This document shows, in pieces, positions 6,097 through 12,488 of a stretch of DNA of 17,140 nucleotides; position 1 is the first letter of the stretch; each line of letters opens with the position of its first letter. The translations under genes and the position numbers were made by a program. This stretch comes from Candidatus Dojkabacteria bacterium (GTDB taxonomy: Bacteria > Patescibacteriota > Dojkabacteria > SC72 > JAFGCJ01). The notes beneath the pieces are model-generated. The model saw only the letters and a program-made list of their open reading frames with translations, did not search any database and was not told where the DNA came from. The DNA lies in contig JAQVGB010000013.1 in the NCBI GenBank assembly GCA_028696915.1, positions 1 through 17,140 on the forward strand. The letters run 5' to 3'.

Positions 6097-8007
6097 TCAC
6101 TTCCACAGCGGCATCCCCTCGGTCAACGCATCAATGACCTTCCGTTCTCCAAACATTCCGACCCCGAGATAGTCCATATCTTCACGTTTCTGGCCGGCAA
6201 GCGCTTTCTCGAGCTCGTCGTCATCGGCAAAGTCGATCATCTCTCGGACAAAGGCAATGTACACAAGCCCTTTTTCCTCAGCGGCCATGAAAAGTTTGTA
6301 CAAATCTTCCTTCCCTGCAGAAAGAACGACCAGCGGATACTGAGAATCGGCGGGGATCGGTTCGCCTGATTTCGAATTGAAGACCGGACGGCTGAGCAGG
6401 TTTTCTTTTCCAATCTGTGCGCCAAGATAGGCTGAAATATGCCCAACCGCATTGGTCACCGGCCAGCCGGTCAGGTCATCGCGAATGACCGCAATCATTT
6501 TCTTGTTCTTGAACTCTTTCTTATTTGAACTGCGGGAACTGACGGCGGAGACGTCCGGTTTCATGATCGGATAGGCAATAACCTCGCGAAGGCTCTCCGC
6601 ATCGGCAAGTAGCTTTGCCAACCTGTCGATCCCTATTCCTGAGCCTGTTTGCGGCGGCATGCCATATTCCATGGCCTCAACGAATTCATAATCGGCACTC
6701 CACGTCTGGTCGTCTCCCTTTTCCTTTGCCTCCACCTGCAGTCCAAACCGTTCACGCTGATCGATCGGATCATTCAGCTCACCATATATCCGACACATTT
6801 CCATCGAATCGATCACCATCTGTGACATCTGTATGAACCGTTCATCCTTTTGAGATCTTTTTGCAAGCGGCGTCAGGACATACGGGTAGTCGACAAGAAA
6901 GACAGGGCCAAATACGTTTGGACGAACTCTCTGTTTGTATATCTGGTCAATCGTCGATGACCATCCCATCTCATCATCGATGTCGGCGCCGATGCTCTTT
7001 CCCGCTTTCTTCAACTCCATAAGATCTGAAAAAGAATCCAGTTTCAAACCGGTATGCTCCTCAAACAAGTCTGAATAGCGGATTGTGGGAATCGGCGGAG
7101 TAAGATCAACTTTTTTGCCATGATATTCGAACACATAGTCACCCGTGACTGCTTTTGCTACTTCGGAGAAAAGCTCCTGATGTAGCTTGATATTGTCCTC
7201 GATCGTGGCATATGCCCAGTAAAACTCAAGCATCGAAAACTCCGGATTGTGCTCGGCGTCAACACCTTCGTTTCTGTACGCTCTCCCGATCTCAAAGACC
7301 TTCTCAAACCCGCCGATGGTGGACATTTTTTGCCAAAGTTCACCGATACAGATCCGGAGGTACACATCCATATCGTACGCGTTAATATGCGTGATGAAGG
7401 GACGCGCTTCGGCACCGGATGGATTCGTCTCGAGCGACGGATTCTCGATTTCAATAAACCCTTTGTTCCAGAGAAACTCCCGAAGGAACCGTAACAACCG
7501 AGCCCGCTTCTGAATCTTTTCCCTCGAGGCGGGATTAACCAGAAAATCCAAGTAACGCCTTCGGAAACGGATATCATCATCTTTCAAACCGACCCACTTC
7601 TCCGGAAGCGGGCGGAGGGACTTCGCAAGCATCCGCAGATCACGTACTTCAACCGACACCTCTCCCGTGTTCGACTTTGTAACAACCCCTGTCGCATCGA
7701 CAAAATCACCAACATCGAAGAGATTCCGGTTTGACCATAGTTGCGAGAGGTTCTCTTTCCTCAGCATCAGCTGGATATCGCCGGATTCATCGCGCAGACG
7801 CGCAAAAATGAGCTTCCCGAAATCACGCCATGACATCAGTCTACCGCTGACCGTCACGGTTTTCCCGGAAAATTCGTTAAAACCCTTCACCACCTCCGAT
7901 GAAGCATGCGTCCGCAAAGAATCAGACGGGTACGGATCGAACCCAAGCTCGCGGAGCCGTTTGACCTTCTCCATTCTGTCTTTTCGTATCGTATCGATCA
8001 TTGCCAT
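6097..8007 (-). CDS. lysS: lysyl-tRNA synthetase (class II) with C-terminal DUF2000/PTH2-like domain
   Basis: This is a 636-residue protein, about 130 residues longer than ordinary bacterial LysRS. Residues 45-130 form the OB-fold anticodon-binding domain (KTVTVSGRLMSWRDFGKLIFA). Residues 145-485 form the class II core, with motif 2 VFEIGRAYRNEGVDAEHNPE (237-256), ELNDPIDQRERF (410-421) and motif 3 GSGIGIDRLAKLL (455-467). After a charged linker (about 490-501), residues 502-636 match DUF2000, a family with the peptidyl-tRNA hydrolase 2 fold: MIAVIRDDLTGWPVTN, YPLVVLSAGKEDLYKLF, GLVYIAFVREM and YLGVGMFGERKVIDALTEG. I see no frameshift or stop between the parts, so the fusion is real in this assembly. 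The ATG at 8007 sits seven bases past a TATACT -10, so translation is probably leaderless. It is divergent from glyQS. Confidence 0.95.
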   Translation of the reverse strand: MAMIDTIRKDRMEKVKRLRELGFDPYPSDSLRTHASSEVVKGFNEFSGKTVTVSGRLMSWRDFGKLIFARLRDESGDIQLMLRKENLSQLWSNRNLFDVGDFVDATGVVTKSNTGEVSVEVRDLRMLAKSLRPLPEKWVGLKDDDIRFRRRYLDFLVNPASREKIQKRARLLRFLREFLWNKGFIEIENPSLETNPSGAEARPFITHINAYDMDVYLRICIGELWQKMSTIGGFEKVFEIGRAYRNEGVDAEHNPEFSMLEFYWAYATIEDNIKLHQELFSEVAKAVTGDYVFEYHGKKVDLTPPIPTIRYSDLFEEHTGLKLDSFSDLMELKKAGKSIGADIDDEMGWSSTIDQIYKQRVRPNVFGPVFLVDYPYVLTPLAKRSQKDERFIQMSQMVIDSMEMCRIYGELNDPIDQRERFGLQVEAKEKGDDQTWSADYEFVEAMEYGMPPQTGSGIGIDRLAKLLADAESLREVIAYPIMKPDVSAVSSRSSNKKEFKNKKMIAVIRDDLTGWPVTNAVGHISAYLGAQIGKENLLSRPVFNSKSGEPIPADSQYPLVVLSAGKEDLYKLFMAAEEKGLVYIAFVREMIDFADDDELEKALAGQKREDMDYLGVGMFGERKVIDALTEGMPLWK

Positions 8008-8013
8008 GGCTCA

Positions 8014-8019
8014 AGTATA
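8014..8019 (-). promoter_or_regulatory. lysS -10 box, leaderless start
   Basis: Minus-strand TATACT (8019-8014) is followed by six bases (TGAGCC) and the lysS ATG, so the predicted +1 is the A of the start codon. No convincing -35 is seen at 16-18 bp. Confidence 0.55.
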
Positions 8020-8029
8020 CCGTGCAGAC

Positions 8030-8058
8030 TTGACATGCGCCAGTCCCGCTAACATTAT
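8030..8058 (+). promoter_or_regulatory. distal glyQS promoter
   Basis: TTGACA (8030-8035, perfect -35) is followed by a 17-bp spacer and CATTAT (8053-8058, 4 of 6). Predicted +1 is near 8065. It lies within the lysS upstream region, and its -10 overlaps the left arm of the structured repeat at 8048-8104. Confidence 0.45.
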
Positions 8059-8104
8059 AGTGCGAAGATGGTGGTGCGAAAGGCCGTACCAACTATAGGT
8101 TAGC
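8048..8104 (+). repeat. structured repeat copy A (upstream of glyQ)
   Basis: This 57-base element folds as nested stems: GCTAAC (8048-8053) with GTTAGC (8099-8104); TATAGT (8056-8061) with ACTATA (8092-8097); GGTGCG (8073-8078) with CGTACC (8085-8090) around AAAGGC. It is related to copy B at 11092-11146 in sequence (TATAGTG, CCAACTAT and GGTTRGCA shared at equal spacing) and in all three stems, though the apical stem bases differ. Transcription from the predicted +1 near 8065 would omit the left arm, so an RNA role for this copy is uncertain. Confidence 0.6.
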
Positions 8105-8118
8105 ACGGGGAGGTAAAA

Positions 8119-8147
8119 TTGACACCGCCACATTTTCCCATTATGAT
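8119..8147 (+). promoter_or_regulatory. proximal glyQS promoter
   Basis: TTGACA (8119-8124) is followed by a 17-bp spacer and TATGAT (8142-8147). This is the best sigma-70-type promoter in the window. Predicted +1 is near 8154, giving a leader of about 14 nt to the glyQ ATG at 8168, too short for T-box or riboswitch control and without a Shine-Dalgarno. Confidence 0.72.
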
Positions 8148-8167
8148 GAGCACAGACCGTACATCCC

Positions 8168-9082
8168 ATGGCAAAACTATCACTTTCTAGCCACAAACAA
8201 GCAAAACCCCTCACCTTTCAGCAAATGCTGAGAAAGCTAGAGGAATATTGGGAAAAGCAGGGGTGTGTTATCGGCCAGCCCTACGGCCTCGAAGTAGGTG
8301 CCGGAACGGCAAATCCTCATACATATTTCCGGGTGCTCGGCCCTGAGCCGTGGAAGGTCGCCTATGTGGAACCCTCACGTCGTCCTGCGGACAGCCGGTA
8401 CGGACAGAACCCGAACCGGATGCAACATTACTTTCAATTCCAGGTCATTTTAAAGCCGGCCCCGGCCGACAATATCCAACTCTACCTGAACAGCCTCGAA
8501 GCGATTGGCATCGATGCGAAAGCTCACGACGTCAGGTTCCTTGAGGATAATTGGGAGGCACCGTCTATCGGTGCATGGGGCACCGGCTGGGAAGTTTGGC
8601 TCGACGGTATGGAAATTACACAGTATACGTACTTCCAACAGATCGGCGGTGTCAACCTTGATCCTGTTCCTATCGAGATCACCTACGGTCCCGAGCGGAT
8701 CGCAATGTACTTGCAGAACGTCGATGATTTCAAAAAGATCAAGTGGGATGACAATGTGTTGTACGGTGATATGTTCGAGCGGCAGGAGCACTGGCAGTCG
8801 GTATTCAACATTGAGACTGCAGATATTGACCGGCACCAGAAACTGTTCGAGCTCTACCATCAGGAGGCACAGGCGCAGATCGAGGAAGGAAATCACCGGG
8901 CCGCCTACGATAATGTTCTCAAGATGTCGCACATATTCAATATTCTGGATACACGCGGCGCAGTCGGCGTCAGCGAACGGGCGCATACATTCAGACAAAT
9001 GCAACACCTTTCTTCGTCAATTGCGAAGCTTTACCTCGAAGAGCGCAAGGAACTTAACTATCCGTTAATGAAAAAATCATGA
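8168..9082 (+). CDS. glyQ: glycyl-tRNA synthetase alpha subunit
   Basis: This is the catalytic class II subunit of the bacterial alpha2-beta2 GlyRS; it makes glycyl-adenylate and transfers glycine to tRNA-Gly together with GlyS. It has 304 residues, the normal length. Signatures: FQQMLRKLEEYWEKQGCVI (17-35), QPYGLEVGAGT (37-47), GPEPWKVAYVEPSRRPADSR (58-77), NPNRMQHYFQFQVILKPAP (81-99), WGTGWEVWLDGMEITQYTYF (137-156) and EITYGPERIAMYLQ (170-183). Start ATG 8168 gives the expected N-terminus. The gene overlaps glyS by ATGA (9079-9082), so the subunits are translationally coupled. The short-leader promoter at 8119-8147 probably drives both. Confidence 0.97.
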   Translation: MAKLSLSSHKQAKPLTFQQMLRKLEEYWEKQGCVIGQPYGLEVGAGTANPHTYFRVLGPEPWKVAYVEPSRRPADSRYGQNPNRMQHYFQFQVILKPAPADNIQLYLNSLEAIGIDAKAHDVRFLEDNWEAPSIGAWGTGWEVWLDGMEITQYTYFQQIGGVNLDPVPIEITYGPERIAMYLQNVDDFKKIKWDDNVLYGDMFERQEHWQSVFNIETADIDRHQKLFELYHQEAQAQIEEGNHRAAYDNVLKMSHIFNILDTRGAVGVSERAHTFRQMQHLSSSIAKLYLEERKELNYPLMKKS

Positions 9083-11103
9083 AGGAAGATTTTCTTTTAG
9101 AAATTGGAACAGAAGAACTCCCGGCGAGGCACTGCATGAGCGTCGTTTCTCAGCTCAAGCCTGAGATTGTTGACGAAACAGCCCTCAAGCATAATCTTAT
9201 CGTGACGGCCCCACGGCTCCTTGTCTCACCACGGCGCATCACCCTGCTCGCCCGGTCAATTTCACAAAAGGAAACCGACCGCGAGATCAAAGGACCACTG
9301 TACGATGTCGCGTTTTCCGATGGAAAACCGAACGATATCGCCAAAAAGTTCGCCTCGTCCCAAAACATCCCGGTCGACAATCTCATCATTAATGAACACA
9401 ACGGCAAAAAGTACCTCTTCGCCCAGCAGGACCTGTCGAAAAAACTGCCGGATCAGATCACACGTTTTGCAAACGAACTGCTCGTGCGCATCACCGTTCC
9501 CCGCCCTATGCGCTGGGACACGACCGGATTCCGTTTTTCGAGGCCGATCCGCTGGGTCGTTTGCCTGAAGGGAAAGGCTATCGTGCCCATTACCCTGCTC
9601 GACCTGACCGCAGGACGGGAGACGTATGGACCGCGTTTCCTTGGATCTCACGGTATTGCTCTGCATTCAGCGGCCGAGTATGAGGAAACACTTGCGAAAA
9701 ACGCGATCATTGCCGATCATGCTAAACGCCGGAAAATCCTTACCAAAATAATCTCGACACTTGCGTCCAGCAAAGGGCTGATCGCACATGACCCCGAAAA
9801 TGAGCTCCTGGAGGAGACCGTTTTCCTCGCCGAATACCCCCAGCCGCTTCTTTGTACGTTCGACGAAGAGTTTCTCTCCCTTCCTCCCGAGGTCATCGAG
9901 GTCGTCCTTCGGGATAAACAGAAGTACTTCCCGCTTATCAGCCGCACAAACGACAAGCTCACCAATCGATTCCTGGTGATCGCAAATTTCAATACAGACT
10001 CGCAAGAGATCGCGCGGGGAAATGAAACCGTCGTCAGAGCGCGGCTTCGCGACGCAGTGTTTTTCTACGAACAGGACAGCCGGTCGAAACTTGCCGAGTT
10101 TGCTCCGAAGACCTCAACGATCACCTTTCAGGAGAAGCTCGGCTCGATGGAGGATAAGAGCAAACGGGTCGAAACGATAGCAATGTCTTTGGCGAACTAT
10201 TTCGATGTGAAGCCGGAAACGGTCACCGAAACAGTCGGACTTCTGAAAGCGGACCTCGCGACACATATGGTTACCGAACTGCCGTCGCTCGAAGGAACGA
10301 TTGGCAGGATCTACGCCATTAGGGATGGAGTCGATACACACATTGCAACTGCAATCGAGGAACAGTACCTTCCGCGCTCAGCGCAGGGAGCACTTCCACA
10401 AACACCCCTTGGCACGCTGTTTTCCCTCGCTGACCGGATCGACTCGATATACGGCTTGTTCAGCATCGGACAGGAGCCGACCGGAAGTTCGGACCCCTAC
10501 GGTCTTCGACGTGCCGCAATCGCAATTTTGCGCATTCTCTGGGAAAACACCTACGATGTTCCGCTGAACGCAGTGATTTCCTCAGCGGCTCAGGCATATA
10601 AAACAGAGACCGTCGTAGAACCCGTCACCGGATTCATACTGACACGGCTCGAGCAGTTTATCAAAGAGCAGGACACCCCGGTCCCCACCAACCTCATCAG
10701 AGCAGTTGTTTTCAGCACCAATACAACCATTTCATTCAAAAAAGACATTCTCAAACAGCTCGAAACAGAACAGACGACCGATCAGTTTGCAGGACTTTTG
10801 GAACTGGCAAAGCGCATCCATCATATCGCGGCAAAGGAAGCAGAAGCGGCCGAAGTGAAAATTTCACGCTCAGATCTCAATGAGTCCGAGCAGAAGCTCT
10901 ATGACACGGTGGAGAAATTAAGACAGACAGACCGTCCAGCTATATCCGATCTCTACACACTGACCGGGCCCGGGACAGAGTTTTTCGAAAAGAATCTTGT
11001 CATGGCGGAGGATACAGGAGAACGGAAGCGACGGCTTTCGATTCTCAGGCGGGCGCACGGCGAGATCTCACGGGTCCTTTCAATCGCCCTCGCTAACGTA
11101 TAG
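9079..11103 (+). CDS. glyS: glycyl-tRNA synthetase beta subunit
   Basis: This is the tRNA-binding beta subunit of alpha2-beta2 GlyRS, 674 residues, close to the usual 680-700. Signatures are the N-terminal LLEIGTEELPARHC, the middle GLLKADLATHMVTELP (from about residue 385) and LEGTIGRIYA, and the FSLADRIDSIYGLFSIG and EPTGSSDPYGLRRAAIAILR region (about 455-486) of the HD-like core. A C-terminal helical, anticodon-binding-like region follows. It begins inside the glyQ stop (ATGA). Its stop codon TAG (11101-11103) lies within the left part of structured repeat copy B. It is convergent with greA, with 49 bases between the coding ends. Confidence 0.97.
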   Translation: MKEDFLLEIGTEELPARHCMSVVSQLKPEIVDETALKHNLIVTAPRLLVSPRRITLLARSISQKETDREIKGPLYDVAFSDGKPNDIAKKFASSQNIPVDNLIINEHNGKKYLFAQQDLSKKLPDQITRFANELLVRITVPRPMRWDTTGFRFSRPIRWVVCLKGKAIVPITLLDLTAGRETYGPRFLGSHGIALHSAAEYEETLAKNAIIADHAKRRKILTKIISTLASSKGLIAHDPENELLEETVFLAEYPQPLLCTFDEEFLSLPPEVIEVVLRDKQKYFPLISRTNDKLTNRFLVIANFNTDSQEIARGNETVVRARLRDAVFFYEQDSRSKLAEFAPKTSTITFQEKLGSMEDKSKRVETIAMSLANYFDVKPETVTETVGLLKADLATHMVTELPSLEGTIGRIYAIRDGVDTHIATAIEEQYLPRSAQGALPQTPLGTLFSLADRIDSIYGLFSIGQEPTGSSDPYGLRRAAIAILRILWENTYDVPLNAVISSAAQAYKTETVVEPVTGFILTRLEQFIKEQDTPVPTNLIRAVVFSTNTTISFKKDILKQLETEQTTDQFAGLLELAKRIHHIAAKEAEAAEVKISRSDLNESEQKLYDTVEKLRQTDRPAISDLYTLTGPGTEFFEKNLVMAEDTGERKRRLSILRRAHGEISRVLSIALANV

Positions 11104-11146
11104 TGTCGGGAAGTGGCACAATGGGCTTGTCCAACTATGGGTTGGC
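11092..11146 (+). repeat. structured repeat copy B (across the glyS stop)
   Basis: The fold matches copy A: GCTAAC (11092-11097) with GTTGGC (11141-11146, one T:G wobble); TATAGT (11099-11104) with ACTATG (11134-11139, one T:G wobble); GG-ACAA (11115-11121, C11117 bulged) with TTGTCC (11127-11132). Relative to copy A the outer and middle changes are G:U wobbles only when read as plus-strand RNA, and the apical stem has changed on both sides while staying paired. Alternative pairings also exist: CCAAC/GTTGG (11131-11145), and GTTAGCG at 11152-11158 competing for the left arm. There is no U-tract, so it is not an obvious terminator. Confidence 0.6.
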
Positions 11147-11152
11147 AGAGGG

Positions 11153-11632
11153 TTAGCGGGCCTTGATCTCAACGACCTTGCACGTACACTTGGCACCGGG
11201 TGTATTGACCGTGATCTCCTCACCCACTTTCCGGCCAACAAGAGCCTTTCCCATTGGTGAAACTTCGGAGATCTTCCCATTTCCGGGATCCGCCTCCAGG
11301 CTTGGGACGATTGTATATGACTGTTTGCGTCCGTTTCTTGAAACGACAACGGTGCACCCAAGCGAGACTTTGTCCAAGTCACACTTCTCGGGAGCAATCT
11401 GGGCACGCTCGAGCATTCTCTCGAGCTCCCTGATCCGCTCCTCCAGGAACTGCTTTTCCTCGAGGACTTGGCTGTATGCCACATTTTCTTCGGTGTTGTC
11501 GTCGCTACGGTACTGCTCAAGCTTGTCTGCAATGAGCTTGCGACCGATTGTGATCAGCTCGTCGAGCTCGTTTTTCAGCTGTCTGAAGCACTCTGACGTA
11601 AGTTTTATCGTTTTTCTGATAGGCATTTCCAT
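11153..11632 (-). CDS. greA: transcription elongation factor GreA/GreB family
   Basis: GreA enters the RNA polymerase secondary channel and stimulates cleavage of backtracked transcripts. The protein has 159 residues, normal for the family. Residues 1-78 form the antiparallel coiled coil, whose tip carries the acidic cluster DDNTEEN (44-50), in place of the usual GDLSEN, with the metal-coordinating acids kept. NVAYSQVLEEKQFLEERI (50-67) is the second helix. Residues 85-159 are the FKBP-like domain with the diagnostic ISEVSPMGKALVGRKVGEEI (121-140). The start is ATG 11632 or the in-frame ATG at 11626 (MPIRK), which also looks natural; there is no Shine-Dalgarno. It lies downstream of trmD on the same strand but has -10 candidates of its own. 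Confidence 0.94.
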   Translation of the reverse strand: MEMPIRKTIKLTSECFRQLKNELDELITIGRKLIADKLEQYRSDDNTEENVAYSQVLEEKQFLEERIRELERMLERAQIAPEKCDLDKVSLGCTVVVSRNGRKQSYTIVPSLEADPGNGKISEVSPMGKALVGRKVGEEITVNTPGAKCTCKVVEIKAR

Positions 11633-11643
11633 ATATATGAAGA

Positions 11644-11661
11644 GTTATAAAATCGATTATA
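11644..11661 (-). promoter_or_regulatory. greA -10 candidates
   Basis: Two minus-strand hexamers lie here: TATAAT (11661-11656), predicting +1 near 11649, and TATAAC (11649-11644), predicting +1 near 11637 and a leader of about five bases. I cannot choose between them, and no clear -35 is evident. Confidence 0.45.
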
Positions 11662-11693
11662 CACAAATGTCTAACGATGCAAAATAATCCCGG

Positions 11694-12329
11694 TTACGGT
11701 TTCGACATACGCGTACGCCACTCCTGTACCGCTCTGTGATCGCCGGAAAGAAGCACTTCAGGTACCTTCCACCCGTTAAATTCTACCGGCCGTGTATAGT
11801 GCGGGTATTCAGCAGTAATCCCTTTTTCGTGACTCTCCTCTTTGAGTGATTCCGGATTGCCCACGACGCCGGGAATATGACGCAACAGTGCATCTATTAT
11901 GACCAGTGCCGGGAGCTCTCCGCCTGATAGAACATAACCCCCAATTGAAATATCAATATCTGCAATATGCTCCCTGACCCGCTCGTCGACACCTTCATAG
12001 TGCCCACAAATGAATATCAGGTGATCTTTGCGGGAGAGTTTTTTCGCAAGATCAGACGTCAGAAGCGTGCCTCTCGGACTGGTGAGCACGACTTCGGTGT
12101 TTTTTTTCTTTAACTCCTGCACCGCGTCGTGGATCGGCTCGACTTTCATAACCATACCCGGGCCTCCCCCAAATGGCCGGTCGTCGATAGTTTGATAGGA
12201 ATCACGGGTCCACTTTCTCAGATCGTGGGCAAAAATCTCATTTCCTTCCTGCACCGCACGTCGGAACAAACCTTCTGAAGTGAACGCGTCGATCTGTCCT
12301 GGAAAAATTGTAACTACATCAATTTTCAC
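11694..12329 (-). CDS. trmD: tRNA (guanine-37-N1)-methyltransferase TrmD
   Basis: TrmD methylates N1 of G37 next to the anticodon of tRNAs reading CNN and some GGN codons, preventing +1 frameshifts; it uses SAM through a trefoil-knot fold. I place the start at GTG 12329, giving VKIDVVTIFPGQ in register with the usual MKIDxxTLFP N-terminus and 211 residues. Signatures: IDDRPFGGGPGMVMK (48-62), FICGHYEGVDERV (106-118), the knot GGYVLSGGELPALVIID (130-146), and the C-terminal EYPHYTRPVEFNGWKVPEVL (174-193). CGHYEG replaces the common CGRYEG. The gene is divergent from the polytopic membrane protein and followed on the same strand by greA. Confidence 0.96.
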   Translation of the reverse strand: MKIDVVTIFPGQIDAFTSEGLFRRAVQEGNEIFAHDLRKWTRDSYQTIDDRPFGGGPGMVMKVEPIHDAVQELKKKNTEVVLTSPRGTLLTSDLAKKLSRKDHLIFICGHYEGVDERVREHIADIDISIGGYVLSGGELPALVIIDALLRHIPGVVGNPESLKEESHEKGITAEYPHYTRPVEFNGWKVPEVLLSGDHRAVQEWRTRMSKP

Positions 12330-12356
12330 TGCATGAACATCATATCTGAATATCCT

Positions 12357-12362
12357 ATTATA
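12357..12362 (-). promoter_or_regulatory. trmD -10 box
   Basis: On the minus strand this is a perfect TATAAT (12362-12357), predicting +1 near 12350 and a 20-base leader before GTG 12329. A TTGACA lies only 10 bp upstream (12378-12373), too close to be its -35. A second -10-like TATGAT (12344-12339) would give an almost leaderless start. Confidence 0.5.
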
Positions 12363-12457
12363 CCGCACAAAGTGTCAAAACATGCAAGAGACAGGAAAAA
12401 TCGGACTGCTGGCGCGACAACCATTTATTCGGTTCAGAGAAGACCGCTTTTGTGTGT

Positions 12458-12483
12458 TACAATACGTGCATTTCTCATAGTAT
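12458..12483 (+). promoter_or_regulatory. -10 candidates for the polytopic membrane protein
   Basis: TACAAT (12458-12463) would give +1 near 12470 and a leader of about 19 bases. TAGTAT (12478-12483) would put +1 at or beside the ATG at 12489. No -35 is convincing for either. The rest of the divergent gap 12330-12457 holds only the trmD promoter. Confidence 0.35.
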
Positions 12484-12488
12484 GCTCC

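Noticed and set aside
8068..8103. 11-codon frame in the distal glyQ leader ending Gly-stop, as a glycine attenuator
   Set aside because: It has a single glycine codon, no terminator, and the much stronger proximal promoter at 8119-8147 bypasses it.
8048..11158. Resemblance of the glyQS-flanking repeats to integron attC sites (TAAC ... GTTAG ends, imperfect hairpin, one on each side of a gene block)
   Set aside because: The outer boxes only partly fit RYYYAAC/GTTRRRY, the spacer between outer and middle stems is 1-2 nt rather than the unpaired central spacer of attC, no integrase is present, and glyQS is an essential 3-kb operon.
12330..12368. Upstream GTG (12368) as the trmD start
   Set aside because: It lies upstream of the TATAAT -10 at 12362-12357 and adds 13 residues not seen in TrmD; GTG 12329 aligns with the family N-terminus.
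12333..12488. N-terminal extension of the polytopic membrane protein (open frame from 12333)
   Set aside because: It would overlap the trmD promoter and its own -10 boxes; ATG 12489 has promoter elements at plausible distance and starts a typical hydrophilic N-terminus.
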